Source: Artemisia argyi
Taxonomy: Eukaryota > Streptophyta > Magnoliopsida > Asterales > Asteraceae
Length of the DNA: 64,000 bases
Direction: 5' to 3'
NCBI GenBank assembly: GCA_030686995.1
Contig: CM060686.1
Coordinates: 69,158,319-69,222,318 of the forward strand
Positions 43,566 through 55,950 of this stretch are shown here, in pieces. Each line of letters begins with the position of its first letter. Position 1 is the stretch's first letter. Under the pieces are notes generated by a model, which was not told where the DNA came from, did no database searches, and saw only the letters and a program-made list of their open reading frames with translations. The position numbers and the translations under genes were made by a program.

Positions 43566-44453
43566 TTCCCAGAATGCCAGAAATGGGATTTTGGCAGAAA
43601 ATTTTCAAAAAGGTTGTGTTTTTTTATTAGGATTCAAGTAAGTTCAACTCTTTGAGGCAATATAGGGCATACTATTCATGAATGTAGATAGTGATATAGA
43701 AATAAGTAAATTAGGCAATTAATTTCTAATAATCATGCTATCTATTAATTTATCAATTAAGATATGCAACTAAGGAGGCAATAAGGCAAATAAGTTAAAT
43801 GTGTAACTATATGAAGATGATAACATTTAGTCTAGAGCAAACATGTTGATGATTGTAAACAAGTAACAAATAGGTGGATATGATTATATGGACTTCAAGA
43901 CTTGTTACAAACAAGATCCATATGGGCAAGCCATGATTCTCATGAAATGATTTGATTAAATTGTGAATGTCATTTCCAATAGAAGTGTATGACACATGTG
44001 AGGAAATTAAATGTGTTTTGAGCAAGACGTTTTTAGTTTAATTCAATAATGTTTTGAAGTAAATTCAAGTGTGCATTACAATAAAACAAATTGAATTTTG
44101 TTTCATAACATGTAATAAAAAAATTTCAATCTTGTTTTTGATTAAAATAAGGTAAAAAGAATTTTAGTTAAGCAAGTTGTTTCAAGAAAGATAATATAGA
44201 TATTTAAAAGATTTTCATTCAAAAAAGAGAGAAGTTTTAAACATGATGTTTTGATCATGATAACAAGAAATTGCAAGTGAAGAATTTGAAATGGAAGCTT
44301 ATCATGCTCAAGAGAATCAATTAAGTCCATTGTCACACATAATCATCTCTAATGACACCTAAAGATATGAAAGAGCGATGGTAGATATTTATGATCTAAA
44401 TGCAATGAGATAGAAGGGAGCAAAGTAAATTATTCATGGATACAAGATAGACA

Positions 44454-44544
<91 letters not shown>

Positions 44545-44840
44545 ACAAAGATCATCATAATATCAAGTTAATAACAGGTCTAAATTATAATACATCTATT
44601 TATGTAACTAGTAAGATCATATAGCTTAAGTGGAAAGTATTTAACTATAGATCATAGAAGATTAAGAAAAATGATAATAAACTAAACAACAAGAAGGTTA
44701 ATAATGCTAATATCATATATGCATATATTAGTATTAATGATCTAAAAGCATGGCAACTTATAAGTTAAATCATACTCACATACTAATTAAAGCATTCTAA
44801 AAAAAATAATGTAATATTGACAAGTTTTTGAAAAGAAAAC
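43566..44840 (-). other. Element E non-coding middle with (TA)n tract
   Basis: AT-rich. A (TA)n microsatellite spans 44459-44540. The short minus-strand ORFs (43807-44025, 44142-44336) show no recognisable domain. Confidence 0.5.
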
Positions 44841-45218
44841 TTATCTCAGGTCCAGCTTTTCTTTAACAGTGGGCATGAGGGAAATGGAAGAAATCATAAA
44901 AGTTTGTTCAAAACATGTCGAAGTAGCCAAGTAATAATCCAACGCAATAGAAATCAAGGGAGCTAGATCCGAGATGCTTAATCGATCACACCAATCATCA
45001 CAAGTCGTGAAGGCAAATAAAAAATGTGCTTTTGAGGCTTCATCTTGAAATAGTAGCGGACACACCATGATACCAATACTCCAAGAGTGAAGAACAAAAT
45101 GCCGAGACAAGAAGATTCTCGCAACGATGTCATAGGCGAAACATTTGCAGAAAGTGAAACAATGTGATAGAAACCAATAGCCGTCAAAGGTAATATAGCG
45201 AGATGAGAAAATCGGCAC
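44841..45218 (-). CDS. Unrecognised 125-codon ORF in element E
   Basis: Between Gag and the extra ORF, same strand. Rich in Phe, Cys and Ser, with hydrophobic stretches (ITFDGYWFLSHCFTFC, FLSRHFVLHSWSIGIMVCPL) and a C-terminal TVKEKLDL. I do not recognise a family. GC content is higher than the surrounding DNA, which suggests coding origin, perhaps a fragment captured from the host. Its start codon follows no obvious context. Could also be chance. Confidence 0.3.
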   Translation of the reverse strand: MPIFSSRYITFDGYWFLSHCFTFCKCFAYDIVARIFLSRHFVLHSWSIGIMVCPLLFQDEASKAHFLFAFTTCDDWCDRLSISDLAPLISIALDYYLATSTCFEQTFMISSISLMPTVKEKLDLR

Positions 45219-45446
45219 GTAATAGACTCTTCGTTCGTTAATTACCTAAACATGATAAAAAGCTTGGTACCCAGATTCTCATGGGTCCTAGTTGGTTAGA
45301 TGAGAACATCCATTGCATTTGAATGCACATGATGAGGATGTCGTCGATAAGTATAAGAATTCATCAATAGTTTGTTTTAATTAACAAACAATGACTTTCT
45401 TGACTAGAGTAATAAATAATGAGTGTTAATAGTATTAGTTCTAAAT

Positions 45447-46565
45447 TTATTCACTAGGTTTAACAAATTTTATTTGTTTTGATACATTTGTTGAAGGATC
45501 ATTTACGATAAATCCTAAGCCAGTTTTATCATAAAATGACTTTTGAATGTTGAGAAGATATTTTAAAGATTTAGAACTATTTTTGATTTTTACCAATGTT
45601 TTTGCTTTTTCATTTTCCATTTTAATTTCATGTTTGTAGTCTTGACATTTTTTACATTCAAGATCAATTTCAATATTATTTTCAAGTCTAGACATTTTAT
45701 CTTCTAAAATAATTTCTTTTTCAAAGTTGTTTTCAGCGGATGTTGAAGATTCGTTTTTAAACATAATTTTTGAGTCAATGTTGCAAAAAAGTTTGAAGTT
45801 ATTTTCCATTTTTGAAAATTCTAATATAAATTGATCATAGCAAAAGTGTTTGGTTTTGGATTGTACCTTATTTGTAGTTGTACATTCTTCATATGCTATA
45901 CGGTGATCAATTCCATTGTCCATGTCGCTCCATGTTTTGTTTGTAGTTTTGCTTGGATCTAGAAATATGTAGTCCTTGCCATCAATACTTGTGTTCACAT
46001 TTGTTTGAATAATCTCATAAGCCGTATTATCATCGTCTTCTTTGCACTTGTTGCACCATGATTTATTCACGCTCTTTCTTCGGATTTGGCTCATGTATTC
46101 TTCGTTATAGGTACCTTCAATGATCACATTTGAACTAGTAGTACATGTGTTTATTTCAACCAAATATTTGTCTATCAAATTTTCTAGAGTGACTAATTCT
46201 TGTGCAACGTCAAGTTTATCATCTTTGGTTTTACATTTCACTTGGTGAATTTTTAAAAGACATTTCCAAATATCATTTGCCGTTTTACAAAAGAATACTC
46301 TTTCATATTCAACTCTTGGTAGAGTTTTGTAAATTATTAATTTAGCTTTAGTATTTTTATCAATCTTTGTTTGAAGATTAATATATTGATTTTCAAAATC
46401 CATTTTAGTTGGTTGAAGATCACCAATTGAAATGATATGCCAAAGATCAGGATCTATTGATTTCACATAATTTTCAAATTTATTTTTCCATTCAAGAAAA
46501 TGATCATTTTCAAATAATGGTGGTTTTTGCGTAAATTCCTCTTCTAGATATTTTTCAAATTCCAT
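45447..46565 (-). CDS. Copia Gag of element E (372 codons)
   Basis: Starts 33 nt after the PBS. N-terminal motif LFENDHFLEWKNKFENYVKS, then LWHIISIGDLQP, followed by KAKLIIYKTLPRVEYERVFF and CKTANDIWKCLLKIHQVK: the pattern of the UBN2/retrotransposon-gag family of plant Copia elements. A Cys-containing stretch (WCNKCKEDDDN) is near residue 170. The tail is acidic with NFEKEIILEDKMSRLENNIE and ends KQIKFVKPSE. No full CCHC knuckle is seen, and pol does not follow. Gag forms the particle shell around element RNA. Confidence 0.75.
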   Translation of the reverse strand: MEFEKYLEEEFTQKPPLFENDHFLEWKNKFENYVKSIDPDLWHIISIGDLQPTKMDFENQYINLQTKIDKNTKAKLIIYKTLPRVEYERVFFCKTANDIWKCLLKIHQVKCKTKDDKLDVAQELVTLENLIDKYLVEINTCTTSSNVIIEGTYNEEYMSQIRRKSVNKSWCNKCKEDDDNTAYEIIQTNVNTSIDGKDYIFLDPSKTTNKTWSDMDNGIDHRIAYEECTTTNKVQSKTKHFCYDQFILEFSKMENNFKLFCNIDSKIMFKNESSTSAENNFEKEIILEDKMSRLENNIEIDLECKKCQDYKHEIKMENEKAKTLVKIKNSSKSLKYLLNIQKSFYDKTGLGFIVNDPSTNVSKQIKFVKPSE

Positions 46566-46592
46566 AGATCGTTATTTAAAAATCTTGCTAGA

Positions 46593-46608
46593 CGTGGCTC
46601 TGATACCA
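46593..46608 (-). other. Primer-binding site, initiator tRNA-Met (E)
   Basis: Minus strand TGGTATCAGAGCCACG, two bases after the 5' LTR end; complementary to the 3' end of initiator tRNA-Met, the usual Copia primer. Confidence 0.92.
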
Positions 46609-46610
46609 AT

Positions 46611-48407
46611 TGTGGAAAACTAGAAGGGGGGGGGGGGGGTTTGAATAGTTTTACGTCTTTTACGTTTTATTAGTTTTGTAAAAGTTAGCTTCTGAAGTTT
46701 AGATAAAAGTTTCAAATCTTTAATGCGGTAATATAGATACAAGTTTATTTACGATTTCGTATAAACACCATTTATGTATAATGCACAATTTCAAAACTCT
46801 TTAATGCGAGAATGGCGATACTCGTGTATTTACGATTTTGTATAAACACTACTTAAGTTTAATATTGGGAAAGAGTTTATAATTTCGTATATCATATATA
46901 TAAGCATATATATATATGTATAAGTGTTTTAATATAAGTTTGTGTACTTGGTTTATTTTTGAAAGACTAATATTATGAATGAGTTTTAGTTTGATTTTTA
47001 TGTGAAATCAATATGTGCACAACACAAGCAATAATAATTATGTATGGAATGCTAGTAAGTATGTAATCAAAAAGTGAGAGATGGAAAGATCAAACCGAGA
47101 GACAAAGGATTTATAGTGGTTCGGCTACAAGGACACCTTCCTTGCCCTACTTCACTCCCCGAGTCACCTACTCGAGAGTTTTCTTCACTAGATCAAAAAC
47201 CTCCCTTATGGCGGAGAAAACCTTACACACCAAAATACACACCACAACTTTATCACAACACAATCACAACTTCTACACGACTTCTTCACACCAATTTACT
47301 TCACACCAATTCTTCCTCACACCGTTCTACTATGCTCCTAGCTTCTTCACAACTTACTACTTCCTAACTCTTTTTCTTCAGGCCACTTGTTTCTTCACTC
47401 CTTCACTACTAAGTCCTATCCACTACTCCAAGATATACACTACTTCACAACTACTAGGCTTCAAGGTCTTCTCAACTTCAAAGCTTCAACTTCTTTGTCT
47501 TCACAACTATCTCCACTTCAATGAACTACCACAATTTATTTCTTCTATCACTAATCCTATCCACCTCTACCTCTTCACTTCTATTACTACTTCACGCCTT
47601 CAATAAATCCAGATCCTATATCTAAATCTATATAACCAGTGTATACACTATATTTACCAAGGAATGAATGATATACAAGATGAAATAATCAAACAACTTA
47701 GAAAGTAAGATGATACTAAGTTGCAATACTCCTAGTCTTGATCAATAGGAGTATTCTTCTCTTTGCACTTGAATGAATGAGGCTTCGGATCACTTGGAAA
47801 CAAAGGCTTATGAATTATATGATCAAAAGATTTTTTAAGATTGAAATGGAGGTTTGAATCAGAAAGTTTTAGTGCAACAAGGTGAGGAAAAAATCCAGGT
47901 TTAAGGTGGTATTTATAGGCAACAGATTCTGACAGAGGAGCGTGGCCGGTCCCCTTAAATCATGGCCGGCCCCCTTAAAATTAAGGGGACCACCCTTTAT
48001 AATTAAGGGGGCCGCCCAGCTGAAACGGCCAGATTCTTTGTCTTTTAGTGGGGAAAGTTTATTTGGTGAAAAACTAACTGATTTTGGTTAAAAATTTGAA
48101 TTCATATATTTAGTATGAATAAAACATTTTTCTTTATTACCAAAAGTGTTTTTCAAAAATATATAATATGTTTATATAATTAAATAAACTTTGTAATACT
48201 TAATTAAACTTTCCTTTGATCTTATAATGCATTAATCACTATGTTTATTCATACCTTAAGTGATTAGATGGTGAAAGTGATTATTAACTACTAAATACTT
48301 GTTTACGTCATTATCTTTGATTTAATGTGGTTTCGTTTTGTGATTATCAAAACATAGAGATATCGAAAGATATGAATAACGTTTTTAGTCGTTTATTTAT
48401 ATCAACA
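46611..48407 (-). repeat. Element E 5' LTR (1,797 bp)
   Basis: Partner of 40177-41970. TATA box 47908-47918 (minus), palindrome cluster 47942-48018. Confidence 0.92.
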
Positions 48408-48802
48408 GCAATCTCACTTATGAGATAGATTTTATGATAATGGAGGAAACTCGTCCGGTGATTGATGCTCGCCTAAGCCAAGTAATATTTGTTAAACCAT
48501 TTGTTGAAGCCACTAGGATGAGTTATGACCCGACTCTAGGGATAGTTAGATTCAAGGAAGAGAATGATGAGGTTGCCTACCAAATGCCTTACAAAATTGA
48601 GCAATACCGCCTTCTCTCTAATTTCGAAAAGGAACACAAGCAAGCGGCTTATTATAGGAATGATGAGGATAGACGTAGAGGAGTAGAGTATGTGAAAGAT
48701 AGGATGCTTGGTTTCTACAAAGAATGCTTGCAATTAGGTCCGGAATACAAAACCGGTTTAGAAGACGACCTAGAAAGAGAAACCAACGATGAGATCACGT
48801 AG
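48408..48802 (+). pseudogene. C-terminal domain of the element D Gag-Pro ORF, after the E insertion
   Basis: After the GCAAT duplication (48408-48412) the D reading frame resumes in phase at 48413 and runs to TAG 48800-48802. It opens with the end of the protease-like fold (YEIDFMIMEETRPVIDARLS) and then a domain containing YDPTLGIVRFKEENDEVAYQ, LLSNFEKEHKQAAYYRND, RRGVEYVKDRMLGFYKECLQ and LGPEYKTGLEDD. I cannot name this domain. It is rich in Glu, Tyr and Arg and differs from the C-terminal domain of B at the same place. The ORF ends directly before the GGGAGGCAACCC motif, so RT was never part of this version or was cleanly lost. Confidence 0.75.
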
Positions 48803-51261
48803 TAACCCATGACCTTGAGTCTAGCTACAAGACTCATAAATAAAGAAAAGCGCTTCTTGGGAGGCAACCCATGTTTTGTGTGATTTTATTTTGTTTGTTT
48901 GTTATTTGCTTCCGTATGCATGCTTTATTTTTATTGTTGGTAGATCATGTTTATCAATTAAAAAGTGGAAATACTTTACTTTGTTGTTTTGGCCTAGTCT
49001 TAACTCCACCTAAAGGTATTTTTTCAAAAGATAAGTGTAAGGGGAAACCCCAAATATGTTTTTAAGAAACAAGCCGATCATGATTCTCCACAATATTAAT
49101 TGAACATGTGTATTCGTATTTGTTAGAGTCAAATGCTTGTATTGAGTCATAATGAAGTTTTGCAGGATTTTTCAGGAAGTAGGACCAAGTTTTTCCAGAA
49201 ATTTTCCGGAAACTTAACATAAGAATTTCTGCAGGTCAATCCTGACGGCGTCATGAGTTAACTCTTGACGGCGTCACGGGCATAAAAATCTGGAAATTTT
49301 ACCGGTTTTGTTTTTCTAATGGAGTCTTATGGTTTTTGTGAATTATTAAGTTTTATAATCTCCAGGAAATCTGAAAACTTCATTCCACAAGCATTATATC
49401 TTATTTTGTTTTCTAGGATTTAGTAACTTATATAGGATGCCGCCGATTTTATGCGAGATTGTCTTGTCTATTTTCTCAGGATTCACAGGTTATGTATGAC
49501 AAGAAGATGATTTATATTCTGGAAGGGAAGCTTTGATTGTTCATTTTCTTGGAGGAAGATTTAACCTGGCCACCTTATTATCCATATCGAGCGAATCAGG
49601 GGAGTATTTGATTTCATTTGTTTTACTTGTTTCACTTATACATTCTTTACTTGAACATTGGGGACAATGTTCATCTTAAGAGTAAGGGGAGGGTAAAATG
49701 ATGATACCTTACAAATACACTTTCGCTTGAGTTTGCTTTGTTTAATGGTAGATGTGTAATAAAACTATGAGAAATACTTGTTAGTGCAATTTTAGCGCCA
49801 AATTTAAATTTTTTTACAACATTTAGGAGTGAAACTTTAGCCATAGCAAGCGTCTCATGGATAGGAGATTGTATGACTAGCACATAACCGTATATTCAAA
49901 AAAAATTTCGACCCAAATATGTGAGGTTCGCCTTTAGATTTGATAGGAAAAGCATTTACTATTAGTGCTTATGAGTGTACCGGTAGCATTTAGATTCTAG
50001 AACTTGCGTTAGTGATGCATCCCGAGACCGCTAGTGAGACTACATTCGTGTAGTAGGATTTACTACATGATAAGAGGCATTAGGATCATCCTTGTGTTAA
50101 ACCCGTATTATAATTATTTGACCACTTAAGTCATATTGCTTGACTACTTAAGTCAACTAATTTTTCCCACACCCTTAGTGTTGTACTCATTTTTAGTACA
50201 CGAAACCCCTAGTACACCCCTCCGAGCCTATCTTTTCATTTCTAACTTTAAGCATCTTACTTAAAGGAAGAATTTGTTACACCCCACTTGAATGTACACC
50301 CAAATCGCCTTAGCCTTCCGTGTATGCGCTCATCTTTATTGTTATTTGTTAAACCCTAAGTTAACTCTCTAATTGATTACATGGTTGCTAAGTCGAGTCA
50401 TATCTTTGTACATATTGTTTTGGGACGATTGGGACTCATGGGTAAGTACTTATTTTATGGAGTAATGGGGAAGAACATCATATATTACCCCCATACGTAC
50501 GTTAATTTTAAAAGTGCTCCAAGTGTTTTGATTTTCTTAATTCGAGTCATTGTATTAGTTTATTGTAAAGTATGTAAAGATTCAAGTGTAAGGGGAATTT
50601 TCATCCCCTATGATGTATTATTTTAGATGGTAGGGTAAGAGTGTATGCAAAAAAAAAAAAAAATCGAAAAACCAAGAAAAAGAAAAGAAAAAAATAGAAA
50701 AAGAGAAAAGAGAAAAAACAGACGGACTACCATCCCTTTTTATTCTATGTTCATTTTAAGTTTTTGTTATTTTTCATTTATTAGCTTAAGTCGAGTCTAG
50801 TCTTGGCTTAGCAACGCCATGTTTTACATGTAATTAACCAAGATTGTTAACTCGCCACCAGTAAAAACTGCCTTTATCCAACAAAACCGTGTATTTCGTA
50901 TCCCTACACCTAACGTTACAACCCTTTAAAAGACCTCTTTGATAGTTTATCCTAGGTGCTTACGCCATGTGGTGGAGGTTTGATCCTTTCCCAAGCCTAT
51001 GGTAATCTATTTTGCTATGACGGGTAGTGAGAGATATCTTCCGTTTCCATATTGTAATTTTTACTTTATTACACCCGAGAGACGTGAGTATCTAAACACT
51101 ATTTGTGAGGTGCTTGTGTATGACCTCCGTTTGGTCTTTAGTGGAACGATTATTTGTTGTAATTACTTTTATATTAGTGTTAAATGACCCCTAACTTGTA
51201 TTTTGATTAGAATAAAAGCGCATTTGCTTGAGGACAAGCAAATCTCAAGTGTAAGGGTATA
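48803..51261 (+). other. Element D 3' UTR
   Basis: Parallel to the B 3' UTR: GGGAGGCAACCC (about 48860), AAGTGTAAGGGGAAACC (49033-49049), TGACGGCGTCA pair (49243-49277), GAACATTG-GGGA-CAATGTTC (49653-49672) with AGTAAGGGGAGGG, CAAGTGTAAGGGG (50583-50595), an A-rich tract (50648-50717) and the PPT CAAGTGTAAGGGTATA ending at 51261. Confidence 0.75.
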
Positions 51262-51713
51262 TGATGAGGCGAAAAATGAACCACTTTTAGGGGGTCATTT
51301 AAGCCCGGAATTGAATTTATTTGATCAAATATTACCCTAAATCGTTCCTTTTGTGATTTTAGGTACTTTGGGAGAGAAATCTGGAAAATGAAGCAATTCG
51401 GACGTTTTTGGAGCATAAAAGTGAAGAAAACGCCAAAGTCTTAATTTTCCTTGCTGGGAACAGTAGGTGACGGCATCAAGAAGGAATTTCAGACGGCGTC
51501 AAGAGTAAATTCCATGACTTTCCATGACGACCCAGTACAGAATTGACGGCGTCACAAGGTAGGGCGTCAAGAGTAAAATGCATGACGGCCTGGAAAATGC
51601 TAACACATGACGGCGTCAAAAGTAGATCAAGGCAGTCCGAGAAGTATTTTGGCGGCGAGATGACGGCGTCATAAATTTGTTCTTGACGCCGTCAGACCCT
51701 ATTTCCTATATAT
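51262..51713 (+). repeat. Element D 3' LTR, left piece
   Basis: Runs from TGATGAGGCG through the TGACG array (51468-51696) to CCTATATAT, where F inserted in the TATA box. TATAT (51709-51713) is the left target duplication. Confidence 0.9.
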
Positions 51714-53340
51714 TATAACACCCCGTAAAATTTTCCTACGATTAACACGTTACCATAACATAGATTAACCATTTTTACCCGTAACAATTTTTTTTTTTTA
51801 ATTTTATTTTTATATATATACTTTGTCGATTACAACGTTATTTACTCTTACCTTGGCACGACATTTACACCTAAAACTTAATAACCTAGATACCTTACAT
51901 AACTTAAAACATTGATACTTAATAAGTATACGTTTCAATAATTAACAAGTACGATTGAAATAAATCCCGAAGAACCTACAAATAAATGCATGAAGGATTC
52001 TGAAATGTCTAGCACTGTACATTAAACGTTACGAGCCTCCCAAACCTCCTAGGACTACAACTCGATCACCCCTATAATTATTTGATCACGTAACAATTGT
52101 GTTGGACCCAAGGAGTACACTACTTGTTAAGCTAACATGCATAAACCACAACTTTCCAACTCCCTCGTTCTTTCTGTGACACATTGCTACAAACCAAACC
52201 GACCCTTGATAACAATATTTAAATTGATCTATATGTATATCCATGCATACACATGACAACTTGTGTCGTATCTTATCTAATAGACATTCCCTGACAAGAA
52301 ATATTCCTCATCCTATGATCACTTTGTTCCACCAACTTGCATTCTCTTCTTTCTTATACATTTCATACGCATGAGACCACATGCAAGATCTTGCGTATCA
52401 GTGGTAACCCAAACCATAGAATAACACTATTATACACTCTCCTTTTTCCACTTCATACGTACAACAGTTTACTCAACCAAAACACCCAAGTCCTTTAAGT
52501 TTCTGTGTCAAATCGAGAAGTAAAGAGAAACCATGCACCCGCGCATATTTCATTCTTGTGTTTCTTTTGTTTCTGTGAACACATATAACGAGCCAAGAGA
52601 ACCCTTTGATATAAAATATTCGACCTATCCATCTCACAACAAATTGGCAACTTGTTATCGTATTCTGTCTCCCCCACATGCAAACGTTACCCTATTATCA
52701 ATTTGAGAATAAAAGCTTGTATTATGTGGCCATACATAACCATTTCATAAGTACATTTACACATGCATTAACATATCAAACGTAACATGAAAATAAACGT
52801 TCGACACCTCCTTTTCTTTCTGTCATTCGAATGCATAACACAAGAACCTCACAAAACAAAAGCTCTCCTAAGCCCTTCTACTTCCTGTGATGTGGTGCGA
52901 GATGAAAAGCGAAAGCCCTATAACTTCAAGCTCACCTCCATAGTTCTCCAATAGCTTAGTATTGTCAGGAATATTCAGCCACAAACCCTACACATTCCCT
53001 CACTCATGGTTGTTGCTTATACTCGATTGGTTATTGAGGGAGGTAACATGTATTTAGCAGCTTCCATCTTCACCCTCCCCTCGTTTCTTACTACCTTAGG
53101 TGTAACCTAGAAGAAACCATGTGCAAAGTCTCAGCCACCTCCACTGTTCCCCAATCCAAGAACTCCCACGTCCCTTAAACATCTCTTTCATTTTTGCCAC
53201 TGATCACGCTCCATCATGAGTATATAAGGGGTACATGCTGTTCGACATCCACACACAACATAAAATCACACATACCTCTCTTACTTTCCTTGCCTACTGA
53301 CCATCGAGAAGAAGAAGTAAACCAAGCTGTGGCAGTTTTC

Positions 53341-53523
53341 ATGAGCTTTGAATCAAGATCGAGAACCAATCTCCTTCTTATATTGTTGATCGCTATCTTT
53401 ACAAGTTCTAAGTCCCTTGGTGATGCTACTAGACGGGTTTCATGTTTGGATATCATTGGAGTTGTCTTGCATCACTTCACTTTCGTCTCGTTTTCATTAA
53501 GTCCACCACCACAGCTGGTGTAG
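53341..53523 (+). CDS. Small signal-peptide-like ORF in the F 5' LTR (60 aa)
   Basis: The first ATG that follows the likely start of transcription (TATA at 53221) by a purine-rich leader. MSFESRSRTN is followed by a hydrophobic core LLLILLIAIFTS and then KSLGDATRRVSCLDI; the end is SLSPPPQLV. This is the shape of a secreted plant peptide precursor (n-region with two Arg, h-region, polar end), but no known peptide family motif is recognised. A longer frame from 53194 starts upstream of the TATA box. The ORF is followed by TAGTAAGT, which could be part of a splice donor, so it may be the first exon of a captured host gene. An identical copy is in the 3' LTR. Confidence 0.4.
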   Translation: MSFESRSRTNLLLILLIAIFTSSKSLGDATRRVSCLDIIGVVLHHFTFVSFSLSPPPQLV

Positions 53524-54040
53524 TAAGTCTCCTAAACCCATTTCATACTTAACTCTCTCTCGATATATATATACATTCCATGCTGGTCACGTGTAAAGGT
53601 AAACCTCATGTTCGAAACATCTCACAATCTTGTGTGGCATCTTAAACTTGTGTGGCAAACCTTTAAACTCGTTTTGTTTCACGCCTGCCATGTATAAAAT
53701 GAAACCCAAATAGCTTACTGTACCATGAAGTTCTGGTGTGGTTGAATGATTAAACGAAATAAAGAGGTTACTAATATACTATAACAGTTAATGTATAAAC
53801 ATGGTTTACATAAAAATTCATGCCTGCGAATCAGTTACGAAAAGGAAAAGATAGATTACATGCAACATATATTATTGATCAGGAAACTTGCTAAATAATG
53901 AACCTACAAAAACTTAGTTTTGGAAGAATGTATGAAACAAAATCAGAACTCATACAAACGCGTGCTCAGTGGTAGAATAATATATACAAAATGGAAAACA
54001 GTTAACAAACTAGTTAAATACATTTAAGTAGCAAAGTAAA

Positions 54041-54130
54041 AAGAGCACTTAGCTCAGTTGGTTGGGTTGTTGTGTTCTGAGCGAGATGTCCAGAGCTCGA
54101 TTCATAGCAGTTGACACATTTTGTAATTTT
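54041..54130 (+). repeat. tRNA-like / SINE-head segment in the F 5' LTR
   Basis: TAGCTCAGTTGG (54050-54061) matches a Pol III A box, and GAGCTCGATTC (about 54093-54103) a B box, spaced as in tRNA genes and tRNA-derived SINEs. The intervening arms do not fold into a good tRNA. Probably the head of an old SINE inserted in an ancestor of F. Confidence 0.6.
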
Positions 54131-55950
54131 TGCCACCGTTGCATTTTTAAAATTGTAGTCCCACTACTTCAAATTACTTGACAACTTCATTTAGAACTTT
54201 TAATAAGTTTTACAATTTATATTACAAATTTACCATTTTAACTCCTCAACCTTAAACTACTTGACATTTTCTTAAAACACTTTCGTAAGTTAATAAACTT
54301 ATATTAGTTAACCACTCTTGCTAAATAAATATGTAAGCTACTTGGAGTTAAAAGTATAAAATACGTATAACTTAATGGTTTATCCTGAAACTTAAGTACG
54401 CTTGACAAGTTAACATTTTATAACTAAATCATAGAAACATATAACGAGACTTACATTTTTTTTTCGACGATAACAAAGTAATAATTATGAATAACTATAT
54501 ATTTATGAATATATATAAACTGTAACGTAAATTATATAGCTTAACGTTATTATTGGTTAACTGGAACACATTAAGAAATGGTTATTCCTACAATAAAACT
54601 CATTGATTCACTTAACTAGGAGTAAACTTGCAATTACTATAATTTATCATTCACCAACTTTTGATACATATTATAAATTCATGACGAGAAATATAAATAA
54701 TAAACGATACTTATACATAAAGACAAGTTATATTGTATATAACTTGCTCTTGAACTATTAAGCGTTTTGCCACACAAGCCACCTTTGCCACAAATCATTT
54801 TGTCATCGAACACTATTCAAATCACGATTCTCGATAAGTCAAACTTATCTCGGACTTCCGTATCATTCAGGTTATCTTTGAAGTCATTTCCATTCTACCT
54901 CTGACTTTACGTTATCTATACCTATCATAACTCTCAGGTGAGTCATAGCCCCTATTCTTACTTGTTTTACAATGATTTATAAACATTTTCGGGGGAGATA
55001 CATGCTTAACTATTGTTTTATACTCTTACAAGTACTCGTTAACTATTTACATATTACTATTTCATAGCCCACTCTTTAACTATTTTCCCGTGGGGGAGAT
55101 ACATGCTTAAAACTCGAACACAAGTCTTTTATACCGGGTATTGAAATATCGTCAGGCCAATGTTAATTGCTTAAGTTACTATTGCCAAAAGTCCCTCGAT
55201 CATGAACCTTAATCACTTGAAGGGTGAACGTAAATAAACGTGGATAGTACTATTAGTGATTGACAATCCTCGTTTGGTTGTTAGAGAAAACACCAGGCGC
55301 ACTTTATTGTTCTTATTATAGGTTATTGGCAAATACCTATCTTGAGGGCCTACTACTTACCGTCATAACTTGAGATTATGATTGGCTGTTAATCGTTGAG
55401 TATCATGAGCTTAAGGCAATAACAGGAACATTGATTTAAACTTATTGATTGTATGTGATTACAATACATTCTTAACTTGTGATTCGAAACTCGTGTTAAA
55501 TGGATTTATAAACCAATTACTATTTTTGATGTTGACCCGGTGAAGGGCAAACCAACGGATTGATTTATATTGATAAGGAAATCACTCTTTTTCTAATTAA
55601 CGATTTAAACTATAAACTCTATGAACTCACCAACCTTTGTGTTGACACTTTTTAGCATGTGTTTATCTCAGGTAACTATACAAGAAGGAACTTGAAGGCA
55701 CGGAGTGGGCTTGTAACCCGGCATGGGCTTAAATAAACATTTTGACATATTTTAAATAAACTTGTTGTTTAAATAATGAAACATCTTGATGTCTCGAATA
55801 TTTGGTATTTTGAATGAATTAAACTTTAAAGCGTCACTTTTGTGTCGTTTTCTATGATTGTGACAAAGATCCTCGAAGTAACACCCAAAAAGTCTTCCGT
55901 TGACATTTTAAGTCTTCCGCTGACGTGACGATTTTGGGGGTGTTACAGAT

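Larger units (their letters stand above)
40177..48407 (-). mobile_element. Element E: Copia/Sirevirus-like, minus orientation, pol-less
   Basis: TSD GCAAT at 40172-40176 and 48408-48412. LTRs TGTGGAAAAC...TATATCAACA on the plus strand. On the minus strand the order is 5' LTR (48407-46611), PBS for initiator tRNA-Met, Gag (46565-45447), a region with an unknown ORF, an extra Pro/Ser-rich ORF (43342-42467), PPT, 3' LTR (41970-40177). No protease, integrase, RT or RNase H was found, so mobility would need helper proteins. Confidence 0.9.
51714..55947 (+). repeat. Element F 5' LTR (4,234 bp)
   Basis: Contains a TATA box TATATAAGG (53221-53229), a 60-codon ORF (53341-53523), and a tRNA-like segment (54041-54130). 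If transcription starts near 53250, then U3 is about 1.5 kb and R plus U5 about 2.7 kb. Two near-repeats of GGGGGAGATACATGCTTAA lie at 54992 and 55092. Confidence 0.92.

Noticed and set aside
53214..53456. 80-codon minus-strand ORF in the F LTR (copy at 59012-59254)
   Set aside because: Antisense to the better supported signal-peptide-like ORF and crosses the TATA box.
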